Shown here piece after piece: positions 43,190-50,203 of a stretch of DNA of 64,000 nucleotides; the stretch's first letter is position 1, and every line of letters starts with the position of its first letter. The stretch comes from an archaeon (GTDB taxonomy: Archaea; Nanobdellota; Nanobdellia; CSSed11-243R1), in assembly GCA_024277205.1 (NCBI GenBank), contig JAJRVP010000005.1, positions 1 through 64,000 on the forward strand, written 5' to 3'. Made by a program: the position numbers and the translations under genes. The notes under the pieces were generated by a model that was not told where the DNA came from, searched no databases, and saw only the letters and a list, made by a program, of their open reading frames with translations.

Positions 43190-44338
43190 TTAAATTTCAT
43201 ATCCATACATTATTCTTTCCAAATTCAATTTTTCTCCTTTTTTAAGATAAACATCTGCTATAATTTTAACAGAATCATCCTCAAATTCAACCTTAGCTTT
43301 AAAATGTTGAATCTTCTTACCTGAGGAATCAATAACTGGAATATACGCTATGGATGGTTTTGCTTTTTTGAAAATATCATAATTTTTACCGCTTAAAAAT
43401 AGTGCAAATTCATAAATTTCTCCTTCTTCTAGTTTATCAACAATTGAACCACTTATTTTATCATAAAAAGCCCAATCTACTTCGTTGGTATCAGTAGGTT
43501 CTATTCTCCCTATTAATAAATTCTCCAATCTAAATTCTGGTTTTTTAGTAAAAATTCTTTTAAGGAAAGGCAATTGATTATATTCTTCTAATTCTTTAAA
43601 ATAATTCACAAATTGCCCCATTACACTGAGATAAACTTCTTTGAAAACATCACTTTTTGCAATTTGTAGTGACACTAATTTTGATGCTTTTAATCTAACT
43701 TCTTTGAGATTAATCTCCTCTTTTATTGTTTCTGCTAGCTTATCAGAAACATCTTTAAAGTCTATGTTTAATTCGTGTTTTGTAGCAAGATAAAAAACGA
43801 GTTCCTTTTTAATCTCACCAAAATCCAATTTCTCTTCTAGTTCATTATAAAATGTTTTTTTAAGTGCATCGATTAAATTCTCAAAATTAAGTCCAACAGT
43901 TTCAAGAATATCAGCCAACGGTACCCCTGCCCCGAATTGTTCTTTTAGTTTTTGAGAAAGAGTAGAGTATGCATCTTCTTTAAGTTGATTTACATCAATA
44001 CTTTCAAAAAAATTGGAAATTGTTTTTTGAATGATTTCCTCTTTAAATTCTTGGATGTTTATATCTAACGCTGTGAAAACATCATCTAACTCTACATCTT
44101 CAAGTTCATATTGTTCAGCAATCATTCTCAAAATTTCTTCTTTAGAACCTGAAATATTAAGATAATTTGCAATTGCTTTAAATGCTTCCTCTTTGGACAT
44201 ATCATTAAACATATCACTTATACCTTTGGCTTCAGAATTGAAATCTTGTATAAGTTGTTCCATTTTTTCTCCCACATCTTCTTCTACCATTTTTTCTATT
44301 TCTTCTATGGTTTTATCTCCATCTGTAGGATTTGGCAT
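43190..44338 (-). CDS. Large helical protein of unknown function
   Basis: 382 residues, acidic, mostly helical, with repeated short units such as LKEDAYSTLSQKLKEQFG, LKKTFYNELEEKLDFGE and VSDKLAETIKEEINLKE. A beta part near the end (KIQHFKAKVEFEDDSVKIIADVYLKKGEK). No membrane helix and no Cys. First gene of the 40807-44338 block. Confidence 0.52.
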   Translation of the reverse strand: MPNPTDGDKTIEEIEKMVEEDVGEKMEQLIQDFNSEAKGISDMFNDMSKEEAFKAIANYLNISGSKEEILRMIAEQYELEDVELDDVFTALDINIQEFKEEIIQKTISNFFESIDVNQLKEDAYSTLSQKLKEQFGAGVPLADILETVGLNFENLIDALKKTFYNELEEKLDFGEIKKELVFYLATKHELNIDFKDVSDKLAETIKEEINLKEVRLKASKLVSLQIAKSDVFKEVYLSVMGQFVNYFKELEEYNQLPFLKRIFTKKPEFRLENLLIGRIEPTDTNEVDWAFYDKISGSIVDKLEEGEIYEFALFLSGKNYDIFKKAKPSIAYIPVIDSSGKKIQHFKAKVEFEDDSVKIIADVYLKKGEKLNLERIMYGYEI

Positions 44339-44384
44339 GTTGTCACCCCTTGATAATAAACTAAGTTATTAGAGGAAAATCTTA

Positions 44385-44392
44385 TTTATAAA
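44385..44392 (+). promoter_or_regulatory. TATA box for the 44420 gene
   Basis: TTTATAAA 28 nt before the ATG at 44420, no SD in between: leaderless spacing. The element is palindromic and lies 47 nt from the divergent 44338 start. Confidence 0.45.
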
Positions 44393-44419
44393 TGTTTCTG
44401 TATTGACTACTTAATAGTC

Positions 44420-44866
44420 ATGAAAAACATCGAAGAAAGGCATTTAAAACAAAAAATGGTTCAACTCATTATGAAATGGCTATCAAAAAAGACATTGTTG
44501 CCTTTGTTATTGGCTGGAATATTTTTATCCTCTGTATTAGTGGTTTTCTCAAGTGGTGGACTCCAAAAAAAGCAAGCAGTAATTATAGTTGATATGGGGC
44601 AAGGGCAGGTTTATCAAGGGAAAATTCAGATTAATGAAAAAACAACAGCACTAACTGCACTTTCAAGTTTTGCATACTCTGTTGAAATTGAAAATGGGAA
44701 AGTGTATTGCATTGCTAATTATTGTAACACAAATGTAAGTGTATGGAAATTCTATAAATTAGAACAAACTTCTTTAGGTTCTGTTGAAAAAGAAGTTAAT
44801 CAAAGTATTGAAAATTATAAAGTTGAAGAAGGAGAAATCCTTGTTTTTAGGTATGAATCTATTTAG
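44420..44866 (+). CDS. Membrane-anchored protein with DUF4430-like domain
   Basis: 148 residues. One helix (about 26-46: LLPLLLAGIFLSSVLVVFSSGG), then an exported domain QGKIQINEKTTALTALSSFAYSVEIENGKVYCIANYCN...VWKFYKL...YKVEEGEILVFRYE. The order TTAL..L.....V......Y.I......W.FY......Y.V..GE.L.F.Y is that of DUF4430 (transcobalamin-like C-terminal) domains, a weak match. Two Cys (CIANYC) may form a disulfide. Converges with 44859-45122, ends overlapping by 8 nt. Confidence 0.55.
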   Translation: MKNIEERHLKQKMVQLIMKWLSKKTLLPLLLAGIFLSSVLVVFSSGGLQKKQAVIIVDMGQGQVYQGKIQINEKTTALTALSSFAYSVEIENGKVYCIANYCNTNVSVWKFYKLEQTSLGSVEKEVNQSIENYKVEEGEILVFRYESI

Positions 44867-45122
44867 ATTTCTTTTTTCTTCTGCCCCGTCTTTTATTTAG
44901 GGGTTCTACCACAATTTTACATCCGCAATTTTGACAAATAAAGGTAATTGGTTTTTGAAATTCTTGGGTTATTTCTCCACTTTTCTTACAATTTCCACAA
45001 GCATATTTTATATTGACAATGTTTGTACCTGTTGGCACCCATGCAACTAGTTTTGTATTGTCATCTAATATTCTTCTTGTAAAAAAAGCGCATTCATCCA
45101 TGCTTTCTGGTTCTTTTAACAT
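44859..45122 (-). CDS. Small zinc-ribbon protein
   Basis: 87 residues; start at MLKEPESMDEC because AGGTGA is 5 nt upstream. Cys pairs CGNCKKSG and CQNCGCK 20 residues apart define a zinc ribbon; a strongly basic tail NKRRGRRKKKS follows, suggesting nucleic-acid binding. Overlaps the end of the upstream gene by 29 nt. Confidence 0.6.
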   Translation of the reverse strand: MLKEPESMDECAFFTRRILDDNTKLVAWVPTGTNIVNIKYACGNCKKSGEITQEFQKPITFICQNCGCKIVVEPLNKRRGRRKKKSK

Positions 45123-45390
45123 GATATTCACCTTTGTTATAGAAATATTTAGTAGTTAAAAAAACTATTGTCCCAAAAATAACCATATAAACTGCTGTGT
45201 ATGGGAATGGTGGTTTTTCAATTATGAGTTGTGTTGTCTGGGTTGGTGGTGTTTTGTTAATTGATTGTTTTATGTATCCTGGGGTTTGAGCGTAATAACT
45301 AAAAATCCATAAAAATCCAATTATTACAAATATTGCCCCAAATCCAAAATAAAAATACCATGTTTTCTCTGAAATTTTCTTTTTAGTCAT
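45094..45390 (-). CDS. Two-helix membrane protein
   Basis: 98 residues with helices at about 12-32 and 68-85 (VYMVIFGTIVFLTTKYFY), a Pro/Thr-rich loop between and a basic C-terminus. Unknown. In line with the zinc-ribbon gene and the small 45409 gene. Confidence 0.5.
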   Translation of the reverse strand: MTKKKISEKTWYFYFGFGAIFVIIGFLWIFSYYAQTPGYIKQSINKTPPTQTTQLIIEKPPFPYTAVYMVIFGTIVFLTTKYFYNKGEYHVKRTRKHG

Positions 45391-45408
45391 ATTAGAAACA
45401 TATCAGTA

Positions 45409-45561
45409 TTACTTAATATCCATTTCTATATGGAACGCAATATATACTTTGTCTTTTATTCTGCCAAATACCCCTGTTACTCCTGTAACTTGAGGCATTG
45501 GTACATATGGAACAAGTCCTTGCTCTTTTCGCATATATTCTAAAAATCCTGAGCACACCAT
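45409..45561 (-). CDS. Small protein of unknown function (50 residues)
   Basis: ATG at 45559-45561 with GGGGTGGT 6 nt upstream. Encodes MVCSGFLEYMRKEQGLVP then VPMPQVTGVTGVFGRIKDKVYIAFHIEMDIK, ending TAA at 45409-45411. Codon use resembles its neighbours. The competing long frame through this stretch has no SD and is a shadow. Confidence 0.5.
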   Translation of the reverse strand: MVCSGFLEYMRKEQGLVPYVPMPQVTGVTGVFGRIKDKVYIAFHIEMDIK

Positions 45562-45614
45562 TTATAACCACCCCAAAATAGTAAATATTATATATAGTAA
45601 ATTTATAAGTGTTT

Positions 45615-45632
45615 TGTTGACTTATGTCAACA
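45615..45632. promoter_or_regulatory. Palindrome TGTTGAC-TTAT-GTCAACA
   Basis: A perfect 7-bp inverted repeat with a 4-nt centre, downstream of TATA-like TTTATAAG (45602-45609). A related half site TGTTGACA occurs at 45649-45656. It could be an operator for the divergent promoters here. No regulator is assigned. Confidence 0.4.
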
Positions 45633-45764
45633 GGGAACAATGATGAAGTGTTGACACCCAATGAGGCGCAAGCCAATGAAATACAGGGTAGCTACAGAGT
45701 TCCCCGCACCTTTTTAGAAAAAAGCTGCACCAAAAAATTCTACACATTTTTAGAAAAAGTTTGA
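45624..45764 (+). CDS. Doubtful 46-residue frame partly made of repeats
   Basis: ATG at 45624 gives MSTGNNDEVLTPNEAQANEI and then a tail coded by the two hairpin repeats at 45710 and 45743 (both yield TFLEK). A TATA-like element lies about 20 nt upstream; no SD. The first half has reasonable composition, but the start lies in the palindrome. I keep it only as a possibility. Confidence 0.25.
   Translation: MSTGNNDEVLTPNEAQANEIQGSYRVPRTFLEKSCTKKFYTFLEKV
45710..45737 (+). repeat. Dispersed hairpin repeat copy
   Basis: CTTTTTAGAAAAAAG followed by CTGCACCAAAAAA. 27 nt are identical in inverted orientation to 47448-47474, on the other side of cysS. Confidence 0.7.
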
Positions 45765-45774
45765 TCAAAAGTGC
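45743..45774 (+). repeat. Dispersed hairpin repeat copy, variant tail
   Basis: CACATTTTTAGAAAAAG followed by TTTGATCAAAAG, directly after the 45710 copy. Same hairpin, with tail TTTGATCAAAAG instead of CTGCACCAAAAA. Confidence 0.65.
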
Positions 45775-45809
45775 AAACATTTTTAATTCTGGATTGTTTT
45801 AATCTAACT

Positions 45810-45950
45810 ATGGAAATACCTTATGAATTAAGCGTAAATTGGCCATGGATTGTGCTTGCAATTGTAATTATAATTGCAATTCTAACTTTGAAAAATAAAA
45901 TAGTGAGACGGAGATTACATTCTTTATTTGGATGGCCACCAGAACCTTAG
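45810..45950 (+). CDS. Small single-pass membrane protein (46 residues)
   Basis: ATG at 45810 encodes MEIPYELSVNWPWIVLAIVII, a hydrophobic helix (about 13-27), a basic stretch KNKIVRRRLHSL and end FGWPPEP, stop TAG at 45948. Positive residues just after the helix are typical of a real membrane protein. It lies 36 nt before cysS in the same direction. Function unknown. Confidence 0.58.
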   Translation: MEIPYELSVNWPWIVLAIVIIIAILTLKNKIVRRRLHSLFGWPPEP

Positions 45951-45985
45951 GAAAGCTTTTATTTAATTAATTTTTTGGGATTCTT

Positions 45986-47410
45986 ATGACATTTATATTA
46001 TTCAACACGCTTGGGAGAAAAAAGGAAGAATTTAAACCGCTTGAAGATAATCTAGTTAAGATATATACTTGTGGGCCAACTGTTTACAATTTTGCACATA
46101 TTGGGAATTTTAGAAGTTATGTTGCACAAGATATTCTAAAGAGATATCTGCTTTACAAAGGTTTCAAAGTAAAACATGTTATGAATCTAACTGATATAGA
46201 TGATAAAACAATTAGGGATAGCCAAAAAGAAGGAATTTCTTTAAAAGAATTTACAGAAAGATATACAAAAGCTTTTTTTGAAGATTCTAAAAAACTAAAT
46301 CTCTTGCCAGCAGATATTTATGCAAAAGCAACTGAACATATTGAAGATATGCGAAAATTAATTCAAATTCTTCTTGATGAAGGATTTGCTTACAAAGGAG
46401 AAGACAATTCAATATATTACAACATTTCTAAGTTTAAAGAATATGGAAAACTTTCTGGTATAAAAGTTTCTGAACTAAAAGCTGGAGCAAGAGTAAAACA
46501 AGATGAATATGAAAAAGAAGAAGCAAATGATTTTGCACTTTGGAAAGCTTGGACTCCTGAAGATGGAGATGTTTTTTGGGATGTAAAATTTGTGATTAAT
46601 GGAAAAGAAGAAACAATTCGCGGAAGACCGGGTTGGCATATTGAATGTTCAACTATGAGTATGAAATACCTTGGGGGTACATTGGATATACATGCTGGTG
46701 GGGTTGATTTAATATTCCCACATCATGAAAATGAAATTGCTCAAAGTGAGGCAGCAACTGGAAAAATATTTTCAAGGTTTTGGTTCCACAATGAATGGGT
46801 AATTGTGGAAGGGAAAAAAATGTCAAAGAGATATAAAAATTTTTACACCTTACGTGACATTTTATCAAAAGGTTATAGTCCTAAAGCAATTAGGTATCTT
46901 TTAATGAATGCACATTATCGTTCGCAATTAAATTTCACATTTGAAGGACTAAAAGATGCAGAAACAACAGTTAATCGCTTAATAGAATTTATTGACAAAC
47001 TTGATGAGATTAAAAGTAGTAATTACAATGGAGACATTAAAAATTTAATTGAAAATGTAAAAGAAAAATTTGAATCTGCGATGGATGATGATATCAATAT
47101 GCCTCTAGCACTTTCAGCAATTCATGAGTTTGTTTCTGAAATAAATAAAGCAATTGCTCAAGGAAATTTTGATGAAAAGAATGCAAAAGAAGTAAAAAGT
47201 ATTATGTTGGAGTTTGACAAAGTTTTAGGTGTATTAGAGCATGAAAAAGTTGAAGTTCCAGAAGAAATTAAAAAACTTATCGAAGAAAGAGAAAATGCGA
47301 GAAAAGAAAAGAACTTCAAAAAATCAGATGAAATCCGCGAAAAGATTAGACAAATGGGTTGGGAAGTCCAAGATACACCAGAAGGACCAAAGGTAAGAAA
47401 GAGATTGTAA
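45986..47410 (+). CDS. cysS: Cysteinyl-tRNA synthetase
   Basis: Charges tRNA-Cys. 474 residues, standard length. Zinc ligand Cys29 and HIGN (38-41) in TCGPTVYNFAHIGNFRSYV, the GGVDLIFPHHENEIAQSEA zinc/cysteine-binding stretch, HIECS near 218, and KMSKR near 278-282 where the class I motif is expected. C-terminal anticodon domain ends with RENARKEKNFKKSDEIREKIRQMGWEVQDTPEGP, typical. No SD is obvious; ATG follows TTTTTTGGGATTCTT. The intron-containing tRNA-Cys starts 110 nt downstream on the same strand, so enzyme and substrate tRNA are neighbours. Matching hairpin repeats flank the gene. Confidence 0.96.
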   Translation: MTFILFNTLGRKKEEFKPLEDNLVKIYTCGPTVYNFAHIGNFRSYVAQDILKRYLLYKGFKVKHVMNLTDIDDKTIRDSQKEGISLKEFTERYTKAFFEDSKKLNLLPADIYAKATEHIEDMRKLIQILLDEGFAYKGEDNSIYYNISKFKEYGKLSGIKVSELKAGARVKQDEYEKEEANDFALWKAWTPEDGDVFWDVKFVINGKEETIRGRPGWHIECSTMSMKYLGGTLDIHAGGVDLIFPHHENEIAQSEAATGKIFSRFWFHNEWVIVEGKKMSKRYKNFYTLRDILSKGYSPKAIRYLLMNAHYRSQLNFTFEGLKDAETTVNRLIEFIDKLDEIKSSNYNGDIKNLIENVKEKFESAMDDDINMPLALSAIHEFVSEINKAIAQGNFDEKNAKEVKSIMLEFDKVLGVLEHEKVEVPEEIKKLIEERENARKEKNFKKSDEIREKIRQMGWEVQDTPEGPKVRKRL

Positions 47411-47447
47411 ATCTAAATAAAATGTCTAATAAGAAGTTGCGAGTGTG

Positions 47448-47480
47448 TTTTTGGTGCAGCTTTTTTCTAAAAAGCTGCAA
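47448..47480 (-). repeat. Dispersed hairpin repeat copy downstream of cysS
   Basis: On the minus strand: GCAGCTTTTT-AGA-AAAAAGCTGC (9-bp stem) then ACCAAAAA. 27 nt are identical to 45710-45736 in opposite orientation. It lies after the cysS stop and could act as its terminator. Confidence 0.7.
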
Positions 47481-47520
47481 GGAAAAGAATTTAAAACAAA
47501 CCTTTCTATTTTTAATTTAA

Positions 47521-47676
47521 GCGGGGTTGGCAGAGCAGCTATGCGGCGGACTGCAGTTCGTCAGCGGCGGATCTGGCTGAGGCGCCCGATGATGTGAAGA
47601 GATCCGTTCAGGGGGGTGCGACAAGCCGAACCTGGGCGATTCCTCTTAGATTCGCTCGCTATTCCCCCACCCCGCT
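47521..47676 (+). tRNA. tRNA-Cys (GCA) with two introns
   Basis: Acceptor strands GCGGGGT and ACCCCGC pair, discriminator T at 47676, no encoded CCA. Anticodon stem GCGGA/TCCGT encloses CTGCAGA (anticodon GCA, Cys). A 45-nt intron lies at canonical 37/38 (47557-47601). The T-stem GGGGG/CCCCC is interrupted by a 40-nt insert (47622-47661) placed after position 58, the same T-loop site as in tRNA-Trp and tRNA-Arg. Removing both gives a 71-nt tRNA. The resulting T-loop reads TGCGATT, with G at 55 instead of the near-universal T, so the T-loop boundary or the base call deserves checking. The T-loop insert is not like the other two. Confidence 0.82.
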
Positions 47677-47697
47677 TTTTAGTTAAATGGTGGTAAA

Positions 47698-47952
47698 ATG
47701 GAAGCAAAGATAATCTATAACTGGGATGAATTCCAAAGGGAATTTGAAAAACTTGAAGAGCCAAAATTCTACATAAATCTTGATACAAGTGACAAAGGAA
47801 ATGTTTTAAGAATATATGCAGAAACAAAAGATGTTGTCTTAATATTCGAGCCCGAGGACATGGACTTAAGAAAGTGGAAGAAAAAGCTTGATGATATGAA
47901 CATTGAGTACAAATGGGGGAAAAGCCCTGTAAAGATAATTGAAAATGGATGA
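47698..47952 (+). CDS. Small protein of unknown function
   Basis: 84 residues, soluble, acidic: EAKIIYNWDEFQREFEKLEEPKFYINLDTSDKGNVLRIYAETKDVVLIFEPEDMDLRKWKKKLDDM. Alternating strands and helices suggest a compact fold. SD GGTGG precedes the ATG. Overlaps the next gene by 8 nt, so they form a two-gene operon downstream of tRNA-Cys. Confidence 0.55.
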   Translation: MEAKIIYNWDEFQREFEKLEEPKFYINLDTSDKGNVLRIYAETKDVVLIFEPEDMDLRKWKKKLDDMNIEYKWGKSPVKIIENG

Positions 47953-48229
47953 GGAATTTTATATTTTTAAACCTTGTAAAACAACTGCTGCTTTTCAAGG
48001 TACTTTGAAAAAACAGATATCCTTAGATATGAATTCTGTTAAAAGAATTTTAGAAAAAGAAGGTTACAAAATTGAATTGGCTCTGAATGATTTAGTCATA
48101 GCACGAAAGGGACATATTGTAAATATCTATAACACTGGAAAAATTCTGATTAAAAATATTGAAGATGAAGAAAAAGCAAAGAAAGTAATCGAATCTATTT
48201 ATAAAAAAATAATAAAAGAAAAAGATTAA
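47945..48229 (+). CDS. Small protein of unknown function, TBP-half-like pattern
   Basis: 94 residues starting MDEEFYIFKP; a TTG two codons before is less likely. The C-terminal half AARKGHIVNIYNTGKILIKNIEDEEKAKKVIESIYKKI follows the order of a TBP-type alpha/beta repeat (strands, then a GKIxIxxxxxxExAxxxxxxI helix), but this is only pattern similarity. Overlaps its neighbour by 8 nt and converges with 48226-49170. Confidence 0.5.
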   Translation: MDEEFYIFKPCKTTAAFQGTLKKQISLDMNSVKRILEKEGYKIELALNDLVIARKGHIVNIYNTGKILIKNIEDEEKAKKVIESIYKKIIKEKD

Positions 48230-49170
48230 CAAGCTCCGGCTGCTTGTGTTCCTTCTTCTGAAAGTGTTTGTTCACATTCTGCTATTGGTGTACTAAATCC
48301 TGAACAAATTGCATCTTTAAATGCCTCTGAGGTTCTTTCACCATAATATTCTGCGTCATTAATTATCAATGTTGGGGAGCCCCTTACATTATATTGTTCT
48401 GTTAATGCTTGGTCAGCTTCCATAAGCGAAATTCCTTCTGTTGCAACACAATTTTCTATAACTGTTGTATCAATTCCAACTGCTTCTGCTTTTTCTTTCC
48501 AACATGTATCTAAGTTGTCTTTGTTACAAACACCATTAAATTGTTCAATATAGTTCCAAAATGTGGTTGAACCATAATTCTTCCAAATACAAGCTTGTCT
48601 CATGTTTTCATTTGCTTCATATTCTCCATGTAACGAATTAACCTTTCCATCAACTACACTTACAATAAAGTGTGGCTCAATTGCAACCTTGTCTCCAAAC
48701 AATTTAACTACATCAACCATAGCATTTTCTGCTTGTTGTCCATATGGACAGAAACTCATTACAAATAACCTGACTGTTGGAGTTTCTGCATCTGGCGCAT
48801 CAAAAGGTTCATTTTGTTGTTGTGGTTGTGTTGGTTGTTGCATTGTTTGAGACATATCAATTGCTGTTGGAAATAATAATTTTCCATCCCCACTCACATA
48901 TATGTCATTAGTTTGTCCTTGAATTTCAATAGAAACTTTGTACACCCCATTTCCACTTGCACTATTTAAGAATTTAGCTTCAATGCCTGGTGGCAAAAGA
49001 TTGTTGTTAATGAAATTTACTGTTTTTTGCCCAACTGAATTCGCATCTCCTGCGATAAGACATCCTGTTTGCTTTAATGCAAAACTTCCAACTAATGCAA
49101 CTGCTAAAACAATTGTTAATACTTGAAAGATTTGCAGCTTAGATATTTTTATTTTGTTTTTTTCCTTCAA
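48226..49170 (-). CDS. Membrane-anchored thioredoxin-fold oxidoreductase (DsbA-like)
   Basis: 314 residues; TTG start with [11 protein letters not shown]. One N-terminal anchor (about 10-32), a first small domain (about 45-95), then a thioredoxin fold with active-site SFCPYGQQAENAM (about 135), a helical insert rich in Cys (CIWKNY, GVCNKDNLDTC, ENCVATEG) and the cis-Pro strand RGSPTLIIN. This is the DsbA/GILT-like layout seen in many DPANN genomes. I infer thiol-disulfide exchange outside the membrane. Paired with a second thioredoxin-like protein at 49228. Confidence 0.75.
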   Translation of the reverse strand: MKEKNKIKISKLQIFQVLTIVLAVALVGSFALKQTGCLIAGDANSVGQKTVNFINNNLLPPGIEAKFLNSASGNGVYKVSIEIQGQTNDIYVSGDGKLLFPTAIDMSQTMQQPTQPQQQNEPFDAPDAETPTVRLFVMSFCPYGQQAENAMVDVVKLFGDKVAIEPHFIVSVVDGKVNSLHGEYEANENMRQACIWKNYGSTTFWNYIEQFNGVCNKDNLDTCWKEKAEAVGIDTTVIENCVATEGISLMEADQALTEQYNVRGSPTLIINDAEYYGERTSEAFKDAICSGFSTPIAECEQTLSEEGTQAAGAC

Positions 49171-49227
49171 ATCTCACACCCCTTTTGTAGTATTATAACA
49201 ATCTGAAATAAGATAATGTTTAAAAAA

Positions 49228-49890
49228 CTAACCATTGTCTCGAATAAATTGTTTAAGTTTTTCTGCAGACATTTCTCCGCAAACAGCCTTATCTGTTTTA
49301 AATGCATAAAACGAAGGTACTCCCAAAAATCCACAATCTCTTTCAATAGATTCTGCATGCATTAAAAATGTTTGTTTATTTGTTTCGTTGTACCATACTT
49401 CTATTCTTTGGAATCTAACACCAGTTTCATTTTCAACTTGTTCAACAATGGGTTCCATTTTTGCGCAATGTGGACAACCTTCTCCATAGAACATAACAAA
49501 TTCACCAGTAATTACACAAACATTTTCAGATGGAGTCACGTTTTCTACCATGGGTGTAAATACACAATTTTGTGGATTTTGCATATCACAAGTACCATGT
49601 ACTGCTAAGTTGTATATACTATACCCCGTATATGCCATACTTGAGAATAAAGCTATTGTAAAAATCCAAGATATAAATTCAAAATGTTTATGTGTAAATC
49701 TCGCAAGTTTTGGGAATTTCATCAATTTAGAAACTACTCTTGTTTTCATCTTTTGGTCAAATCCGGTTTGGCAAGGACGAAGAGTTATTCTTCTAAAAAC
49801 ACAATCAAATGCTTCTTTAGCAATTTGTCTATGCGAAACGCTGAATATCCCTAGAACTCCAAAAACAATCAATGCAACAATGCAAATCAT
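49228..49890 (-). CDS. Membrane-anchored thioredoxin-like protein (CPHC)
   Basis: 220 residues. Two hydrophobic helices (about 2-18 and 73-93), a basic Cys-containing loop between them, then the soluble C-terminal domain with active site YGEGCPHCAKMEPIVEQVENETG (about 134-156) and the cis-Pro region GFLGVPSFYAFKTD. CPHC is typical of disulfide-forming Dsb-type oxidases. Same direction and 57 nt from 48226-49170; with it could oxidise the Cys-rich surface proteins. Confidence 0.75.
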   Translation of the reverse strand: MICIVALIVFGVLGIFSVSHRQIAKEAFDCVFRRITLRPCQTGFDQKMKTRVVSKLMKFPKLARFTHKHFEFISWIFTIALFSSMAYTGYSIYNLAVHGTCDMQNPQNCVFTPMVENVTPSENVCVITGEFVMFYGEGCPHCAKMEPIVEQVENETGVRFQRIEVWYNETNKQTFLMHAESIERDCGFLGVPSFYAFKTDKAVCGEMSAEKLKQFIRDNG

Positions 49891-49969
49891 AACTTATCTC
49901 TCTCATTTATTGTTTAAAAAGTTATCTTTAACCACAATCTATTTTAAATTTATATCTGTTAACATAAGT

Positions 49970-50203
49970 ATGAAAAAATTTTTCCTTTTTAAAAAGATGA
50001 ATAAAGAAAAACGAAGTAAAATCATCCTTGCTAGTTCATTTTCATCTTTGATAATTATGTGGTTGATATACTTTTTTGTTAATCTCTTTGGGATTAAAGG
50101 AGAACAATATGATAACTTCTTTATATTTATGGTTATAATGTCTTTAGTACTTATTGCTAATTTGGTTTATGCGGTTAAGATGGGGTTGAAATGGAGAAAG
50201 TAA
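49970..50203 (+). CDS. Two-helix small membrane protein
   Basis: 77 residues. ATG at 49970 with the TATA-like TTTAAATTTATAT about 22-30 nt upstream and no SD, so leaderless; the longer open frame upstream runs into the divergent gene. Basic N-terminus, helices at about 20-40 and 50-70. Overlaps the ThiI-like gene by 13 nt. Confidence 0.58.
   Translation: MKKFFLFKKMNKEKRSKIILASSFSSLIIMWLIYFFVNLFGIKGEQYDNFFIFMVIMSLVLIANLVYAVKMGLKWRK

Noticed and set aside
45413-45676. An 87-codon minus-strand frame
   Set aside because: It has no SD and runs through the promoter palindrome; the 50-residue frame at 45409-45561 has a strong SD and better composition.
47557-47601. Box C/D-like elements in the tRNA-Cys intron
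   Set aside because: CTGA and ATGATG occur but in the wrong order for a C-to-D guide, so I treat them as chance.
47561-47998. A 145-codon minus-strand frame over tRNA-Cys
   Set aside because: It covers the tRNA and overlaps two plus-strand genes; composition is Ser/Arg-rich antisense.
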